Positions 32,934-42,398 of a stretch of 64,000 nucleotides of DNA are shown one piece after another. The position numbers and the translations under genes are program-made. The number at the start of each line of letters is the position of its first letter. Within the stretch, counting starts at the first letter, position 1. The notes beneath the pieces were generated by a model. The model did no database searches. It was not told the DNA's origin and was given only the letters and a program-made list of their open reading frames with translations. Source of the stretch: CAYWPG01 sp964460035 (lineage in GTDB: Bacteria > Pseudomonadota > Gammaproteobacteria > Nitrococcales > AK92); NCBI GenBank assembly GCA_964460035.1, contig CAYWPG010000013.1, positions 1 to 64,000 on the forward strand. Reading direction: 5' to 3'.

Positions 32934-34673
32934 ATGAACGATAACCAGGACGCTGCCCGCGTCTACGACAGCAAACCCTGGGCAGGCGAGTACGGTGTGG
33001 GCAGCGTGGAGTTTGCGCCGCTGCCCTACCGCAACCTTCCGGAGATGATACGTGCCGCAAGCCGCGAGTACGCCACCAAGCCGGCCTTTTCGATCTGCCT
33101 GGACAACGGCCTGAACGCCACCATCGACTATAGCGAGGTGGATCGCTATTCCGACCAGTTCATGGCATTCCTGCGCCACGAGCTGGGCCTGCAGGACGGC
33201 GAGCGGGTCGCCATACAGATGCCGAACTGCCTGTCGTTCCCCATTGCCGCTTTTGGGGTGCTGAAGGCGAACACAGTACTGGTCAACATGAATCCGCTCT
33301 ACACGGCGGACGAGATGCAAAAGCAGCTGGCCGACTCGGGCGCGAGCACGCTGGTCATCATCGACATGTTCGCCGACAAACTGGCCGATGCGCTCCAAGG
33401 CACCCAAGTCAAGCATGTGATAACCGTCAGCGTCGCGAACTTTTTCCCGACGTTGAAGGGCTTGCTTATCCGCACCGTGCTGAAGCTGAAAAAGCAGGTT
33501 CCTGCGTGCCCGGTGCCGGCCATCGACTTCATGGACGCACTCGCCCGCGGGAAGCGCCATCTGGATTCTGGCAAGGGGGCGCCGGCGGAAGCATCCGCGG
33601 ACGATCTGGCCGTGCTGCAGTACACCGGCGGCACCACCGGCATCGCCAAGGGCGCGCAACTGACACATAACAACCTGCTCGCGAACATCGCGCAGATCGA
33701 CTCGATCAACGGCGACCGGGTCAAGCCCGGCGTGGAGACCGTGCTCACCGCGTTGCCGCTTTATCACATCTTCGCCTTCACATTTAATATGCTGGTTTTC
33801 TACCGGCTGGGCGGACACAACGTGCTCTCCCCTTCGCCGCGGCCAATCAGCAACCTCAGGCCCTGCTTCGAGAAGTTCGAGATCACCAAGTTCTCCGGCG
33901 TGAACGTCCTGTTCAAGGGGCTACTGGGCGAAGAGTGGTTCCGCAACAACCCGCCGAAGAAGCTCGATATGACGATTTCCGGCGGCACGGCGCTGCATGC
34001 GGCGGTTGCGGACGAGTGGCAGCAAGTGGTCGGTTCGCAAATCTCCGAAGGTTATGGCCTGTCGGAAACCAGCCCGGTGTTGATCACCAACCCGCCCAAC
34101 GGCGAAGTACGCTTGGGCACCATAGGCATTCCCCTGCCCGGAACCGACATCCGCATCGTCGATGAAAACGACAATCCCGTTCCCCTGGGCGAGCCTGGCG
34201 AACTGGTGGCGCGCGGTCCGCAGGTGATGAAAGGCTACTACAACAAGCCCGAGGAGAACGCCGTGGCCATGCGCGGCGGCTGGTTCCACACCGGCGACAT
34301 CGCAGTCATGGATGAGCGCGGCTATTTCCGCATCGTTGACCGCAAGAAAGACATGATCGACGTCAGCGGGTTCAACGTCTTCCCGAACGAGGTGGAGGAT
34401 TGCCTGGCCAAGCATCCGGACATCGTCGAAGCGGCGGTGATCGGCGTTCCGAACCGGGAGGGTGGCGAGACCGTGCGCGCTTACGTGCACAGCAGAAACC
34501 CGAACCTCTCGGCGGAGGACGTTATCGCCTTCGCGCGCCAGCACCTGACCAACTACAAAGTCCCCAAGGAAGTCATCTTCCGCGGCGAGCTTCCCAAAAC
34601 GCCGGTTGGCAAGATCTTGCGCAAGGAGCTGCGCCAGGAAGCCGAGGCCGAGGCAGGTATCGTCAAGTCCTGA
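32934..34673 (+). CDS. fadD: long-chain fatty acid-CoA ligase
   Basis: The enzyme activates fatty acids to acyl-CoA through an acyl-adenylate. The 579-residue protein has the AMP-binding motif YTGGTTGIAKGA, the linker motif EGYGLSETSPV, and the acyl-CoA synthetase signature GGWFHTGDIAVMDERGYFRIVDRKKD, and ends with the catalytic-lysine region KTPVGKILRKELR. The start has an AGG site. It is alone, with two hairpins behind it. The exact chain-length preference cannot be read from the sequence. Confidence 0.9.
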   Translation: MNDNQDAARVYDSKPWAGEYGVGSVEFAPLPYRNLPEMIRAASREYATKPAFSICLDNGLNATIDYSEVDRYSDQFMAFLRHELGLQDGERVAIQMPNCLSFPIAAFGVLKANTVLVNMNPLYTADEMQKQLADSGASTLVIIDMFADKLADALQGTQVKHVITVSVANFFPTLKGLLIRTVLKLKKQVPACPVPAIDFMDALARGKRHLDSGKGAPAEASADDLAVLQYTGGTTGIAKGAQLTHNNLLANIAQIDSINGDRVKPGVETVLTALPLYHIFAFTFNMLVFYRLGGHNVLSPSPRPISNLRPCFEKFEITKFSGVNVLFKGLLGEEWFRNNPPKKLDMTISGGTALHAAVADEWQQVVGSQISEGYGLSETSPVLITNPPNGEVRLGTIGIPLPGTDIRIVDENDNPVPLGEPGELVARGPQVMKGYYNKPEENAVAMRGGWFHTGDIAVMDERGYFRIVDRKKDMIDVSGFNVFPNEVEDCLAKHPDIVEAAVIGVPNREGGETVRAYVHSRNPNLSAEDVIAFARQHLTNYKVPKEVIFRGELPKTPVGKILRKELRQEAEAEAGIVKS

Positions 34674-34679
34674 CAAGCC

Positions 34680-34704
34680 GCCGAACGCGATGTTCGGCCG
34701 TTTT
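34680..34704 (+). terminator. intrinsic terminator of fadD
   Basis: GCCGAAC (34680-34686), a 5-base loop and GTTCGGC (34692-34698) form a 7-bp stem followed by CG and a run of four T. It begins 7 bases after the fadD stop. Confidence 0.75.
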
Positions 34705-34725
34705 GAACTACGGCCTCAGTAGTCA

Positions 34726-34749
34726 GTGGCGGCGCTAAGGCGCCGCCAC
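34726..34749. terminator. second hairpin behind fadD
   Basis: GTGGCGGCGC (34726-34735) and GCGCCGCCAC (34740-34749) form a perfect 10-bp stem with a 4-base loop between fadD and the converging TerB gene. It may act for both directions. Confidence 0.55.
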
Positions 34750-34908
34750 CCTTACACGAGCCCGATCCGGACCGCCTTTACCGCAGCCCACGTAGCGCGC
34801 GCACAGGTTACAGCCCCCCTCTGGCAACGGTCAGCGGTTCCCCCGCGGCAACACACCGCGGAGGGTTGCCGCCTTGCCCACCATACTGCTCGACCAGCGA
34901 AAGGCTCT

Positions 34909-35361
34909 TTATTCGCCTAGCACCCGCAACTTGGCCGCAATGAACGCGCGATGCGGAACATGGAGAAGCTCTGCGATGCGGCGCACGTAATGCTCCTCGT
35001 ACTTATCGACGTGACCGTCGGCGCAAACCACGCGCCACAGCAACTCGACAATGCGCTGCTTCTGCTCCGGGCCGAAGTTACGGTTAATCAGTGTCACGAA
35101 GTCGTAATCGGAAACCGCCTGTTTCGCTTCTTCTTCCGCCAGCGCAAGCAGTTCCGCCGTTTCCGCATCGGAAAGCGAAAACTTTGCACGAATTCCTTCG
35201 GCGATCGTTTTCCACTCTTCTTCGTGCCGCACCTGATCGGCGCGCGCTGCCTCGACCAGCAACGCTGCCGTCGCAAGCTGCAAGCGGTGCTCGAGCTCGT
35301 TCTCCCCGCTAACGGGCCCTGCGAGCCGTTGCTCGAAGAAGTTTCGTATGCTTTGTAACAT
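34909..35361 (-). CDS. TerB-family protein (COG4103-like)
   Basis: A 150-residue, mainly helical, acidic protein with the TerB pattern: RLQLATAALLVEAARADQVRHEEEW and ELLWRVVCADGHVDKYEEHYVRRIAELLHVP, where conserved acidic residues may bind metal. TerB domains occur in tellurite-resistance and other membrane-associated systems, but no other ter genes are nearby. It is divergent from the RND efflux genes. The function is unknown. Confidence 0.82.
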   Translation of the reverse strand: MLQSIRNFFEQRLAGPVSGENELEHRLQLATAALLVEAARADQVRHEEEWKTIAEGIRAKFSLSDAETAELLALAEEEAKQAVSDYDFVTLINRNFGPEQKQRIVELLWRVVCADGHVDKYEEHYVRRIAELLHVPHRAFIAAKLRVLGE

Positions 35362-35498
35362 TTGCTCTCGTTCAAACGCGCTTTGATGACCCCTCTCACC
35401 TGGGGGCGAATTCGAGCCGTAGGGAGCCGCCGTTTAGGCTAGCGTGGCTGGCGCAGCGCAATGCAATTGCTGCGATCGCACAATCTCCGCGCAACCTC

Positions 35499-35522
35499 GC
35501 TTAACGCATAAAGTGGTTAAGC
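35499..35522. promoter_or_regulatory. inverted repeat upstream of the RND efflux genes
   Basis: GCTTAAC (35499-35505) and GTTAAGC (35516-35522) are exact reverse complements with a 10-base spacer, in the gap between the divergent TerB and efflux genes. The spacing is compatible with an operator for a dimeric regulator, but no regulator gene is adjacent. Confidence 0.35.
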
Positions 35523-35615
35523 GCCTTCTTCCGAGTCGTTCTGCATCATTGTATGGTACAGGGGTATTCAATCGATCCGTACCGTACTGCCGGAAGCGCG
35601 AGGACTACACAAAGC

Positions 35616-36737
35616 ATGCGAATTCCGTATCAACTGGCGACTGCGGCGGTCGTCTTGCTCTTGGCCGTGGGCGGCTGGTACTACTTCTTCATGGCCGATG
35701 CGCAGCAAGCAAGCGGCAGTGGAACAGGCCGCGCCGGTGTCGGATCACCCGTGGACGTATTCAAAGCCCGTCCGGGCGTGGCCATAGACGCCATCGAGCT
35801 GGTGGGTACGGCGCGGGCGCAGGAAGCAGTGAACATTGTGGCCCGCACCAGCGGACGCATCGCCTCCATAGAGTTCCAGGAAGGCCAGCATGTAAAGGCC
35901 GGCACTCTACTGGTCTCGTTGGACAGCGCCACCGAGGAAGCGGACCTGCGGCAGGCTCAGGCGCAGCTCGAGGATGCACGCGCTCAGTATCAGCGCGCGC
36001 GCGCGCTCAGCGACGGCCGCAACATCGCCCAGGCCGATGTAGAGACGCGACGCGCTGCCGTGGAGGTCGCGCAAGCGCGAGTAGACATGGCACGCGCGCG
36101 CTTGCGCGAGCAACGCATAGTGGCGCCCTTTGACGGTATTATCGGCATTCGCGAAGTCAGCGTGGGCGCCTTGGTCGATCCGACCACCCGTCTCACCACA
36201 CTCGACGATATTTCCAATATTCGGCTCGACATCATGGTCCCCGAGCGCTTTCTCTCGCGAATCACGATCGGTCAGCCGGTGGTCGCTACCACTTCGGCCT
36301 TTCCCGAACACCGTTTTGCCGGCCGGGTAACCCAGATCGACAGCCGTGTCGATTCGGTAACTCGGAGCGTACGCGTGCAGGCGCAGATTCCGAACGAGGA
36401 CCTCCTGTTGCGCCCCGGCATGTTCATGAACGTGCGGCTAGTGCTCGATCAGCGCGAGAATGCCGTGTTCGTGCCGGAAGAGGCGCTGATCGTCCAGGGC
36501 AGCCGCCGCTACGTCTATGTCGTCTCCGATAAGAAAGCGGTTCGTACCGATGTGGTTATCGGTACGCGCCAGGACGGCATGGTCGAGATCCTCGACGGTG
36601 TGGGCATCGGCGATGCCGTAGTTGTCGCGGGCAGCAATCGCCTGCGCGGCGATAACGCCGCCGTGCACGTGCGCAGAACCGTGAACGAAGCCGAAGCCGA
36701 CGCGGCGACCACAGCGGCGGCCACCCACCACGGCTAG
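35616..36737 (+). CDS. RND efflux periplasmic adaptor (MFP) subunit
   Basis: The adaptor links an inner-membrane RND pump to an outer-membrane channel. The 373-residue protein has an N-terminal membrane anchor (MRIPYQLATAAVVLLLAVGGWYYFF), split lipoyl halves (ASIEFQEGQHVKAGTLLVSLDS and RIVAPFDGIIGIREVSVGALV), an alpha-hairpin between them and a beta-barrel domain. ATG 35616 is preferred because it starts the anchor; the frame opens at 35553. It is 37 bases before the pump gene, with which it forms an operon. Confidence 0.88.
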   Translation: MRIPYQLATAAVVLLLAVGGWYYFFMADAQQASGSGTGRAGVGSPVDVFKARPGVAIDAIELVGTARAQEAVNIVARTSGRIASIEFQEGQHVKAGTLLVSLDSATEEADLRQAQAQLEDARAQYQRARALSDGRNIAQADVETRRAAVEVAQARVDMARARLREQRIVAPFDGIIGIREVSVGALVDPTTRLTTLDDISNIRLDIMVPERFLSRITIGQPVVATTSAFPEHRFAGRVTQIDSRVDSVTRSVRVQAQIPNEDLLLRPGMFMNVRLVLDQRENAVFVPEEALIVQGSRRYVYVVSDKKAVRTDVVIGTRQDGMVEILDGVGIGDAVVVAGSNRLRGDNAAVHVRRTVNEAEADAATTAAATHHG

Positions 36738-36774
36738 GTCCACGCCTGAGCAATCACGATAAGAGGGTGCTCGC

Positions 36775-39700
36775 TTGATCCTGTCCGATGTCTCCATCAA
36801 GCGTCCGGTGTTCGCCACCGTGATCTCGCTGCTCATCGTCATCCTCGGCCTTGCAGCAATGCAACGGTTGCCCGTGCGCGAGTATCCCAACATCGATCCG
36901 CCGGTCATCTCGATTACTACGCTCTATCCGGGAGCCGCACCGCAGGTGATCAACAACGAGGTTACTGAGGTCATCGAGCGGGCGATCAGCGGCATCGACG
37001 GAATTCGTACCATCACCTCCAACAGCCGCGACGGGCGCAGCCAGACGACGATAGAGTTCGCTCCTAGCCGCGACGTGGACGCCGCGGCCAATGACATTCG
37101 CGATGCGCTCAGCCGTGCTCTGCATCTGTTGCCGGACGACATCGACCCGCCGCTGGTAGCCAAGGCCGATGCAGACGCGCGGCCTATGCTGTGGATCTCG
37201 CTCACCAGCGATACGATGACAGCGGCCGAAGTCTCCGATTACGCGGAGCGCAACATGGTGGACAGGCTCGCGGTGTTGGACGGCGTGGCCCAAGTCACCA
37301 TAGGCGGACAGCGCCGCTATGCGATGCGCGTGTGGCTGGATCGGCAAGCGATGGCGGCACGGGGCATAGTAGTCGACGATGTGGAGAACGCGCTGCGCCG
37401 TAACAACATCGAGCTTCCCGCCGGGCGCGTCGAGTCCCAGATGCGCGACCTGTCGGTACGCACGGATACACGGCTGAACTCGGTCGAAGAGTTCGAGCGT
37501 TTGGTGGTGGCCCACCGCAACGGCGTCCCGATCCGCCTCAGCGATATCGCGCGCGTCGAATACGGAGTGGAAGACGACCGCACCATGCTGCGGGCCAACG
37601 GCCAGACCGCTATCGGCCTTGGCATCATACGCCAGTCGCAAGCCAACACGGTCGCGGTCTCGGATCTGGTGCTGGCCGAGCTCGAGCTGATGCGCGAGGC
37701 ACTGCCCGAGGGCATCACCATGTCCGTCAGCCGGGACGAGTCAGAATTCATCCGCGCCTCCATCCGCGAGGTTGTGCAGACGCTGGGGATCGCCATCGTA
37801 CTGGTCGTGCTGGTGATCTTCCTTTTTCTGCGCTCGCTGCGCCCCACGCTCATCCCTGCCATCACCATTCCCGTTTCCGTCATCGGCGCCTTTATCGTGA
37901 TGGCGCCCCTAGGCTACTCCGTAAACGTGCTTACCCTACTGGCGCTGCTGCTGGCGATCGGCCTGGTGGTAGACGATGCGATCGTCGTACTGGAGAACGT
38001 GCAGCGTCGAATCGACGACGGCGAGCCGCCCTTGCTCGCCGCCTTTCGCGGCACCCGCCAGGTAGCGTTCGCGGTAGTCGCCACCACGGCGACCCTGGTC
38101 GCGGTGTTCGTGCCGCTGGCCTACATGGAGGGCAACGTAGGCCGCCTGTTCACTGAGTTCGGCATAGTGCTTGCCGCTGCCGTGGTCTTCTCCAGCATAG
38201 TGGCGCTCACCTTGACGCCCATGCTCTGCTCCAAGTGGCTGCGCGCGACCGGCGCGCCCAACGCCGCCCAACAGTTCGGCCAGGCAGTTCTCGGCACACT
38301 GACGCGAGGCTATCGCTGGACCTTGAACAAAGCCTTGGGCATGCCCGTTGTCGTGATCGTAGTCGGAGCGCTGTGCTCGGTGGCGGCAATACAGTTCGTG
38401 CGCGTGCTGCCCCAGGAGCTGACCCCCACCGAGGATAGGGGCTCTTTCATTATCCCCAGCACCGCGCCCCAAGGCAGCACGATTGCCTACACCGACGCCA
38501 ATCTGCGCGAAATCGAAGCCTTGCTCATGCCGTTGTTGGAGAGCGGCGAGGCGGTTCGCACCCTCTCCGTAATGGGGTTCGGCGGCACCACCGACCGCGC
38601 TTTCACCATCGTTGGATTGGCTCCCTGGGATCAGCGTCAACGCAGCCAGCAGGAAATCGTGGCGGAAACGCAGTTAGGCCTGCTCGGCATCCCCGGAGTG
38701 CGGGCATTCGCCGTCAATCCGCCCGGGCTGGGCCAGAGCGGTTTCCGGCAGCCGGTGCAGTTCGTCATCGGCGGGCCCGACTATGAGACCGTAGACGAAT
38801 GGAGCCTGCGTGTGCTCGAGCGCGCACGCGAGAATCCCAAGCTCCTGTTCCTGGATCGCGACTTCGAGGAGACCCGTCCGCAGCTGGCATTGCAGATCGA
38901 TCGCCAGCGCGCGGCCGATCTGGGCATCAGCGTCGATCAGATCGGCCGCGCGCTACAGACCATGCTCGCTTCGCGCGAGGTCACCACCTATCTCGACCGC
39001 GGCCGCGAGTACAGCGTCATCCTGCAGGCCGAACGCAGCGCCCGCTCCACACCCGCGGATTTGGGCAATATTTTCGTTCGCAGCGGCAACGGCGAACTAG
39101 TCCCCTTGAGCGGCCTGATTACGCTGGAGGAGCGCGGCGCAGCCCCGCAACTGAATCGGATCGGCCGCATGCCCGCTATCACCATCACGGCATCGCTAGC
39201 GCCTGACTATGATCTGGGCAGCGCGCTGGCTTATCTGGACGGTATTGCCGCCGAAGAGCTGCCGCCCGAGGCAAGAATCAGCTATCTGGGGATGTCGCAA
39301 GAGTTCCGTGCCGCCAGCGGCACTATCTACCTCACCTTCGCCATGGCGCTGGTGATCGTCTTCCTGGTGCTCGCTGCGCAGTTCGAGAGTTTCATCCACC
39401 CGCTGGTCATCATGACCTCGGTTCCCCTGGCGCTCACCGGAGCTCTGGCTACCTTGTTCATCGTTGGCGGCTCGCTGAACATCTACAGCCAGATCGGCAT
39501 GATCTTGCTGATAGGACTGATGGCGAAGAACGGGATTCTCATCGTCGAGTTCGCCAATCAGCTACGTGATACGGGCATGAGCGTGCGGGAAGCCATCGTG
39601 GAAGGCTCCGTGCTGCGGCTGCGCCCGGTGCTGATGACGGTGGTGTCCACCGTATTCGGAGCGTTTCCCCTGGTGCTGGCTGCGGGTGCCGGTGCCGAGA

Positions 39701-39873
39701 GCCGCATGGCGATCGGTGTGGTCATCATCGGCGGCTTGAGCTTCGCATCCGTCCTGACGCTGTATCTCACGCCGGTCCTTTACGATCTGCTGGCCCGATT
39801 CACACGCCCAACCGGTGCCATCGCCGCCGAACTGTCGCGCCTGGACGTGGCGTCGCCTACCCCCACGCGATAG
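36775..39873 (+). CDS. RND multidrug efflux pump, HAE1 family
   Basis: A 1032-residue inner-membrane antiporter of the AcrB/MexF type with twelve predicted spans and two large periplasmic loops. Proton-relay residues are visible: the double Asp in GLVVDDAIVVLENV (TM4) and the Lys in LMAKNGILIVEFANQ (TM10). The start codon is TTG 36775, supported by an AGAGGGTG site and the canonical N-terminus ILSDVSIKRPVFATVISLL. No outer-membrane factor gene follows, so it must recruit one encoded elsewhere. Substrates cannot be inferred. Confidence 0.92.
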   Translation: MILSDVSIKRPVFATVISLLIVILGLAAMQRLPVREYPNIDPPVISITTLYPGAAPQVINNEVTEVIERAISGIDGIRTITSNSRDGRSQTTIEFAPSRDVDAAANDIRDALSRALHLLPDDIDPPLVAKADADARPMLWISLTSDTMTAAEVSDYAERNMVDRLAVLDGVAQVTIGGQRRYAMRVWLDRQAMAARGIVVDDVENALRRNNIELPAGRVESQMRDLSVRTDTRLNSVEEFERLVVAHRNGVPIRLSDIARVEYGVEDDRTMLRANGQTAIGLGIIRQSQANTVAVSDLVLAELELMREALPEGITMSVSRDESEFIRASIREVVQTLGIAIVLVVLVIFLFLRSLRPTLIPAITIPVSVIGAFIVMAPLGYSVNVLTLLALLLAIGLVVDDAIVVLENVQRRIDDGEPPLLAAFRGTRQVAFAVVATTATLVAVFVPLAYMEGNVGRLFTEFGIVLAAAVVFSSIVALTLTPMLCSKWLRATGAPNAAQQFGQAVLGTLTRGYRWTLNKALGMPVVVIVVGALCSVAAIQFVRVLPQELTPTEDRGSFIIPSTAPQGSTIAYTDANLREIEALLMPLLESGEAVRTLSVMGFGGTTDRAFTIVGLAPWDQRQRSQQEIVAETQLGLLGIPGVRAFAVNPPGLGQSGFRQPVQFVIGGPDYETVDEWSLRVLERARENPKLLFLDRDFEETRPQLALQIDRQRAADLGISVDQIGRALQTMLASREVTTYLDRGREYSVILQAERSARSTPADLGNIFVRSGNGELVPLSGLITLEERGAAPQLNRIGRMPAITITASLAPDYDLGSALAYLDGIAAEELPPEARISYLGMSQEFRAASGTIYLTFAMALVIVFLVLAAQFESFIHPLVIMTSVPLALTGALATLFIVGGSLNIYSQIGMILLIGLMAKNGILIVEFANQLRDTGMSVREAIVEGSVLRLRPVLMTVVSTVFGAFPLVLAAGAGAESRMAIGVVIIGGLSFASVLTLYLTPVLYDLLARFTRPTGAIAAELSRLDVASPTPTR

Positions 39874-39936
39874 GCGCCTGCGTGATGCGGAGCGCTAGAT
39901 CTATGGCCAGCAGGCGCACGAAACGTCATGCGCAAA

Positions 39937-39976
39937 GCGCTGGCCGCCTCCCTTGCGTCAGGGAGGCGGCCAGCGC
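39937..39976. terminator. strong bidirectional hairpin between pump and bactofilin genes
   Basis: GCGCTGGCCGCCTCCC (39937-39952) pairs perfectly with GGGAGGCGGCCAGCGC (39961-39976) around an 8-base loop, giving a 16-bp stem between two convergent genes. No T-run follows, but its strength and position fit a bidirectional terminator. Confidence 0.65.
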
Positions 39977-40010
39977 ACTGCTAGTACAACCCCGATCGTA
40001 GCGAGTAAGG

Positions 40011-40490
40011 TCAGTCTTTCTTCCCTACCGAAGCCAGGCTGGCCTTGCGAGCGGCAGCTTCGCCATCCTTCGCATCCTTCTCCTTGCCGGCCGGCTCGGT
40101 AGTCGCCGTCTGATAACTCAGGGCGGGGATGGCTTCTTCGCTGCGGGAACGGCTACCGCCGATGAACCGCCCGCCCGGCTCGATCACGAAGTCTTCGGTA
40201 AGGACCTCGCCGTACACCTTGCCGGTATCGATGATCTCCAGCCGCTCGCACTCGAATTGCCCTTTGGCGTAGCCGCTGACGAGCATGGTGCGCGCGGTAA
40301 CGGTGCCTTCGAAGTGCCCGCTGGCGCCTATGGAGATATCGTTGGTCGACTTGATGGTGCCCTGGAAGGTGCCATCGATATGGAGCTTGGCATCGAGCGT
40401 AACGTCACCGACAAAGACCGTCCCCTGCGAAATAACGGTCGTGCCGTAGTTCTGACCGGAGTCTTTGTTCTTCTTGCCAAGGATCGACAT
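40011..40490 (-). CDS. bactofilin
   Basis: Bactofilins polymerise without nucleotide into filaments that localise cell-wall enzymes. The 159-residue protein has the beta-helical DUF583 core (about 17-115) with repeated turns such as GDVTLDAKLHIDGTFQGTIKS, GHFEGTVTARTMLVSG and GKVYGEVLTEDFVIEPGGRF. It has a short N-terminal tail (SILGKKNKDS) and a charged Ala/Lys-rich C-terminal tail. ATG 40490 has an AGGAC site. A murein transglycosylase gene starts about 650 bases away in the opposite direction, which fits a cell-wall role but does not prove it. Confidence 0.9.
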   Translation of the reverse strand: MSILGKKNKDSGQNYGTTVISQGTVFVGDVTLDAKLHIDGTFQGTIKSTNDISIGASGHFEGTVTARTMLVSGYAKGQFECERLEIIDTGKVYGEVLTEDFVIEPGGRFIGGSRSRSEEAIPALSYQTATTEPAGKEKDAKDGEAAARKASLASVGKKD

Positions 40491-41145
40491 TGAATAAAGT
40501 CCTCTGAAGAATCTGGCCCGCGTACGACGAGCTCCTGTGTCTAAGATAGTCGCTCCGAGGCGACAGAACCGTGTCCGCCTTCGCAGGACGTGAGCGGCTT
40601 CACAATTTCCGGATATTCTTTGTCTCTTTTATGCCCGCATCCGCGCTACGGAAACACTTACACGCAACATTCTAGCAGGGTGGGGAACCATCGTTTCCGT
40701 CTGCTCGCTGAACGCTGCGAGGGCAGCGACCCAGCCCGCGCCTATTGCCAGGCTATGCGGGTTCTGGCGCTGACGCCCACTCCAGCTATCGGCGTCGTTG
40801 CCGCGGACTTGAGTGGTCGGCAACCGAAAAAGTCAGTTATGCGTACCAGCGCACAAGCGCGGCCAACTCCTCGGTGGCCCAGGGCGTACTGAAAAGGAAA
40901 ATCGTCCATACGGGAGCATGGCGCGGCCGTACCCCGCGAGCACCGCGTATGGAGCGCGGCGGCAATTCACTCCAGCGCCTGCGGCCATGTCCGTAGCATA
41001 AGCGACGCGGGTACCTTTGCTTACATTGCGTAGCCGCCATATTGTAGTGGTGCGACGCGGTCCCCCGTTCGGGAACAAGAACCGTTCTAAGATGGATAGT
41101 CCGCAGCCACCACTAAACGAAATACCACAACGACAGCGCCGCTAC
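40491..41145. other. 655-base intergenic region between bactofilin and transglycosylase genes
   Basis: No gene with a family signature is visible on either strand. Several mid-length frames overlap here in both directions, with arginine-rich, low-information products. The region should contain the divergent promoters of the two flanking cell-wall genes. I see no strong repeat. Confidence 0.5.
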
Positions 41146-42363
41146 ATGCCAATCATGAACGCCCGCTACCTCTCCGTTATGGCAGCCCTGTTGCTAGCAC
41201 TGGGCCCGGGTACCGCCGCTGCCGACGCTGATGCGGCGGCGAGCTTTGCCGACTGCCTGGGGGGGCTGAAAGCACGCGCCGTCAGCAAGGGCTTTGCTGC
41301 CGTCACCATCGAAACAGCTTTTACCGGCATCCAGTACCGCCCCCGCGTTATAGAGTTGGACCGCCGTCAGCCGGAGTTCGTGCAGACCTTCTGGCAGTAT
41401 TTCCAAGCCCGCATCACGCCCGAACGGGTCGAGCGCGGGCGCCGCTTGCTGAACGTACACCGCGATCTGCTGCAACGCATACATGCCGACTTCGGGGTGC
41501 GTCCCGAGTATCTGCTCGCCTTCTGGGGCATGGAGACGAACTACGGCGCGTTCTTCGGCCGCACGCCCGTGCTCGATGCACTCGCTACCTTAGCCTGCGA
41601 AGGCCGCCGCGGCGCCTTCTTCGGCGAGCAGCTGATGCATGCGCTGCAAATCATCGATGAGGGCAGCATCACGCCCGACGCCATGCAGGGCTCCTGGGCA
41701 GGCGCCATGGGACACACCCAGTTCATGCCGTCCACCTTCACCGCTTACGCCGTGGATTACGATGGTGATGGCCGCCGCGATTTATGGAATAGCCTACCGG
41801 ACGCGCTCGCCTCCGCGGCAAACTACCTGCGGGCCATGGGCTGGAGCGACGGCCAACGCTGGGGGCGCGAGGTACGTTTGCCCTCGCGCTTCGACTACAC
41901 CCTGGCCGGACTCGACCAGCGTCGCCCGCTTAGCGAGTGGCAACGACTGGGCGTGCGATTGCCCACCGGCCGCGCCCTGCCCGCGACGGATATGGAAGCG
42001 AGCCTGCTGCTGCCCGCCGGCCATCGCGGCCCGGCCTTCCTTGTGTACGACAACTTCCGCATCATCATGCGGTGGAACACATCCACCTCCTACGCCCTGG
42101 CGGTCGGTCATCTCGCCGACCGGATTGCCGGCATGGGGCGGCTTGCCGCCGTTCCTCCTAAGCAGGAGCGCGCGCTGACACGCGAGGAAATAATGGAGCT
42201 GCAAGGGCGGCTGATACGGCTCGGCCACCTGGAAGGCGAGATCGACGGGATTGCCGGCCAACAGACCCGTGCCGCCGTGCGCGCGTTCCAGCTCCAGCGC
42301 GGCCTGCCGGCGGACGGGCACCCTGATTACGAACTGCTCACACTGCTGCGCCGCGCATCCTGA
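41146..42363 (+). CDS. lytic murein transglycosylase, MltB family, with peptidoglycan-binding domain
   Basis: The enzyme cleaves the MurNAc-GlcNAc bond with formation of anhydroMurNAc. The 405-residue protein has a signal peptide (MNARYLSVMAALLLALGPGTAAA, no lipobox cysteine), the MltB-type catalytic domain with E130 in FWGMETNYGAFFG, GAMGHTQFMPSTF and YDGDGRRDLWNSLPDALASAANYL, and a C-terminal PG_binding_1 domain (about 345-402). The absence of a lipobox suggests a soluble periplasmic enzyme. Start ATG 41146 or 41155 is uncertain because the ribosome-binding site is weak. Confidence 0.88.
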   Translation: MPIMNARYLSVMAALLLALGPGTAAADADAAASFADCLGGLKARAVSKGFAAVTIETAFTGIQYRPRVIELDRRQPEFVQTFWQYFQARITPERVERGRRLLNVHRDLLQRIHADFGVRPEYLLAFWGMETNYGAFFGRTPVLDALATLACEGRRGAFFGEQLMHALQIIDEGSITPDAMQGSWAGAMGHTQFMPSTFTAYAVDYDGDGRRDLWNSLPDALASAANYLRAMGWSDGQRWGREVRLPSRFDYTLAGLDQRRPLSEWQRLGVRLPTGRALPATDMEASLLLPAGHRGPAFLVYDNFRIIMRWNTSTSYALAVGHLADRIAGMGRLAAVPPKQERALTREEIMELQGRLIRLGHLEGEIDGIAGQQTRAAVRAFQLQRGLPADGHPDYELLTLLRRAS

Positions 42364-42398
42364 GCGCACAGCGGGGCCTTCGGCGGCCGGCGGAACGA

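Noticed and set aside
41060..41100. tRNA-like segment with GTTCGGGAAC
   Set aside because: The inverted repeat stands alone and no cloverleaf could be completed.
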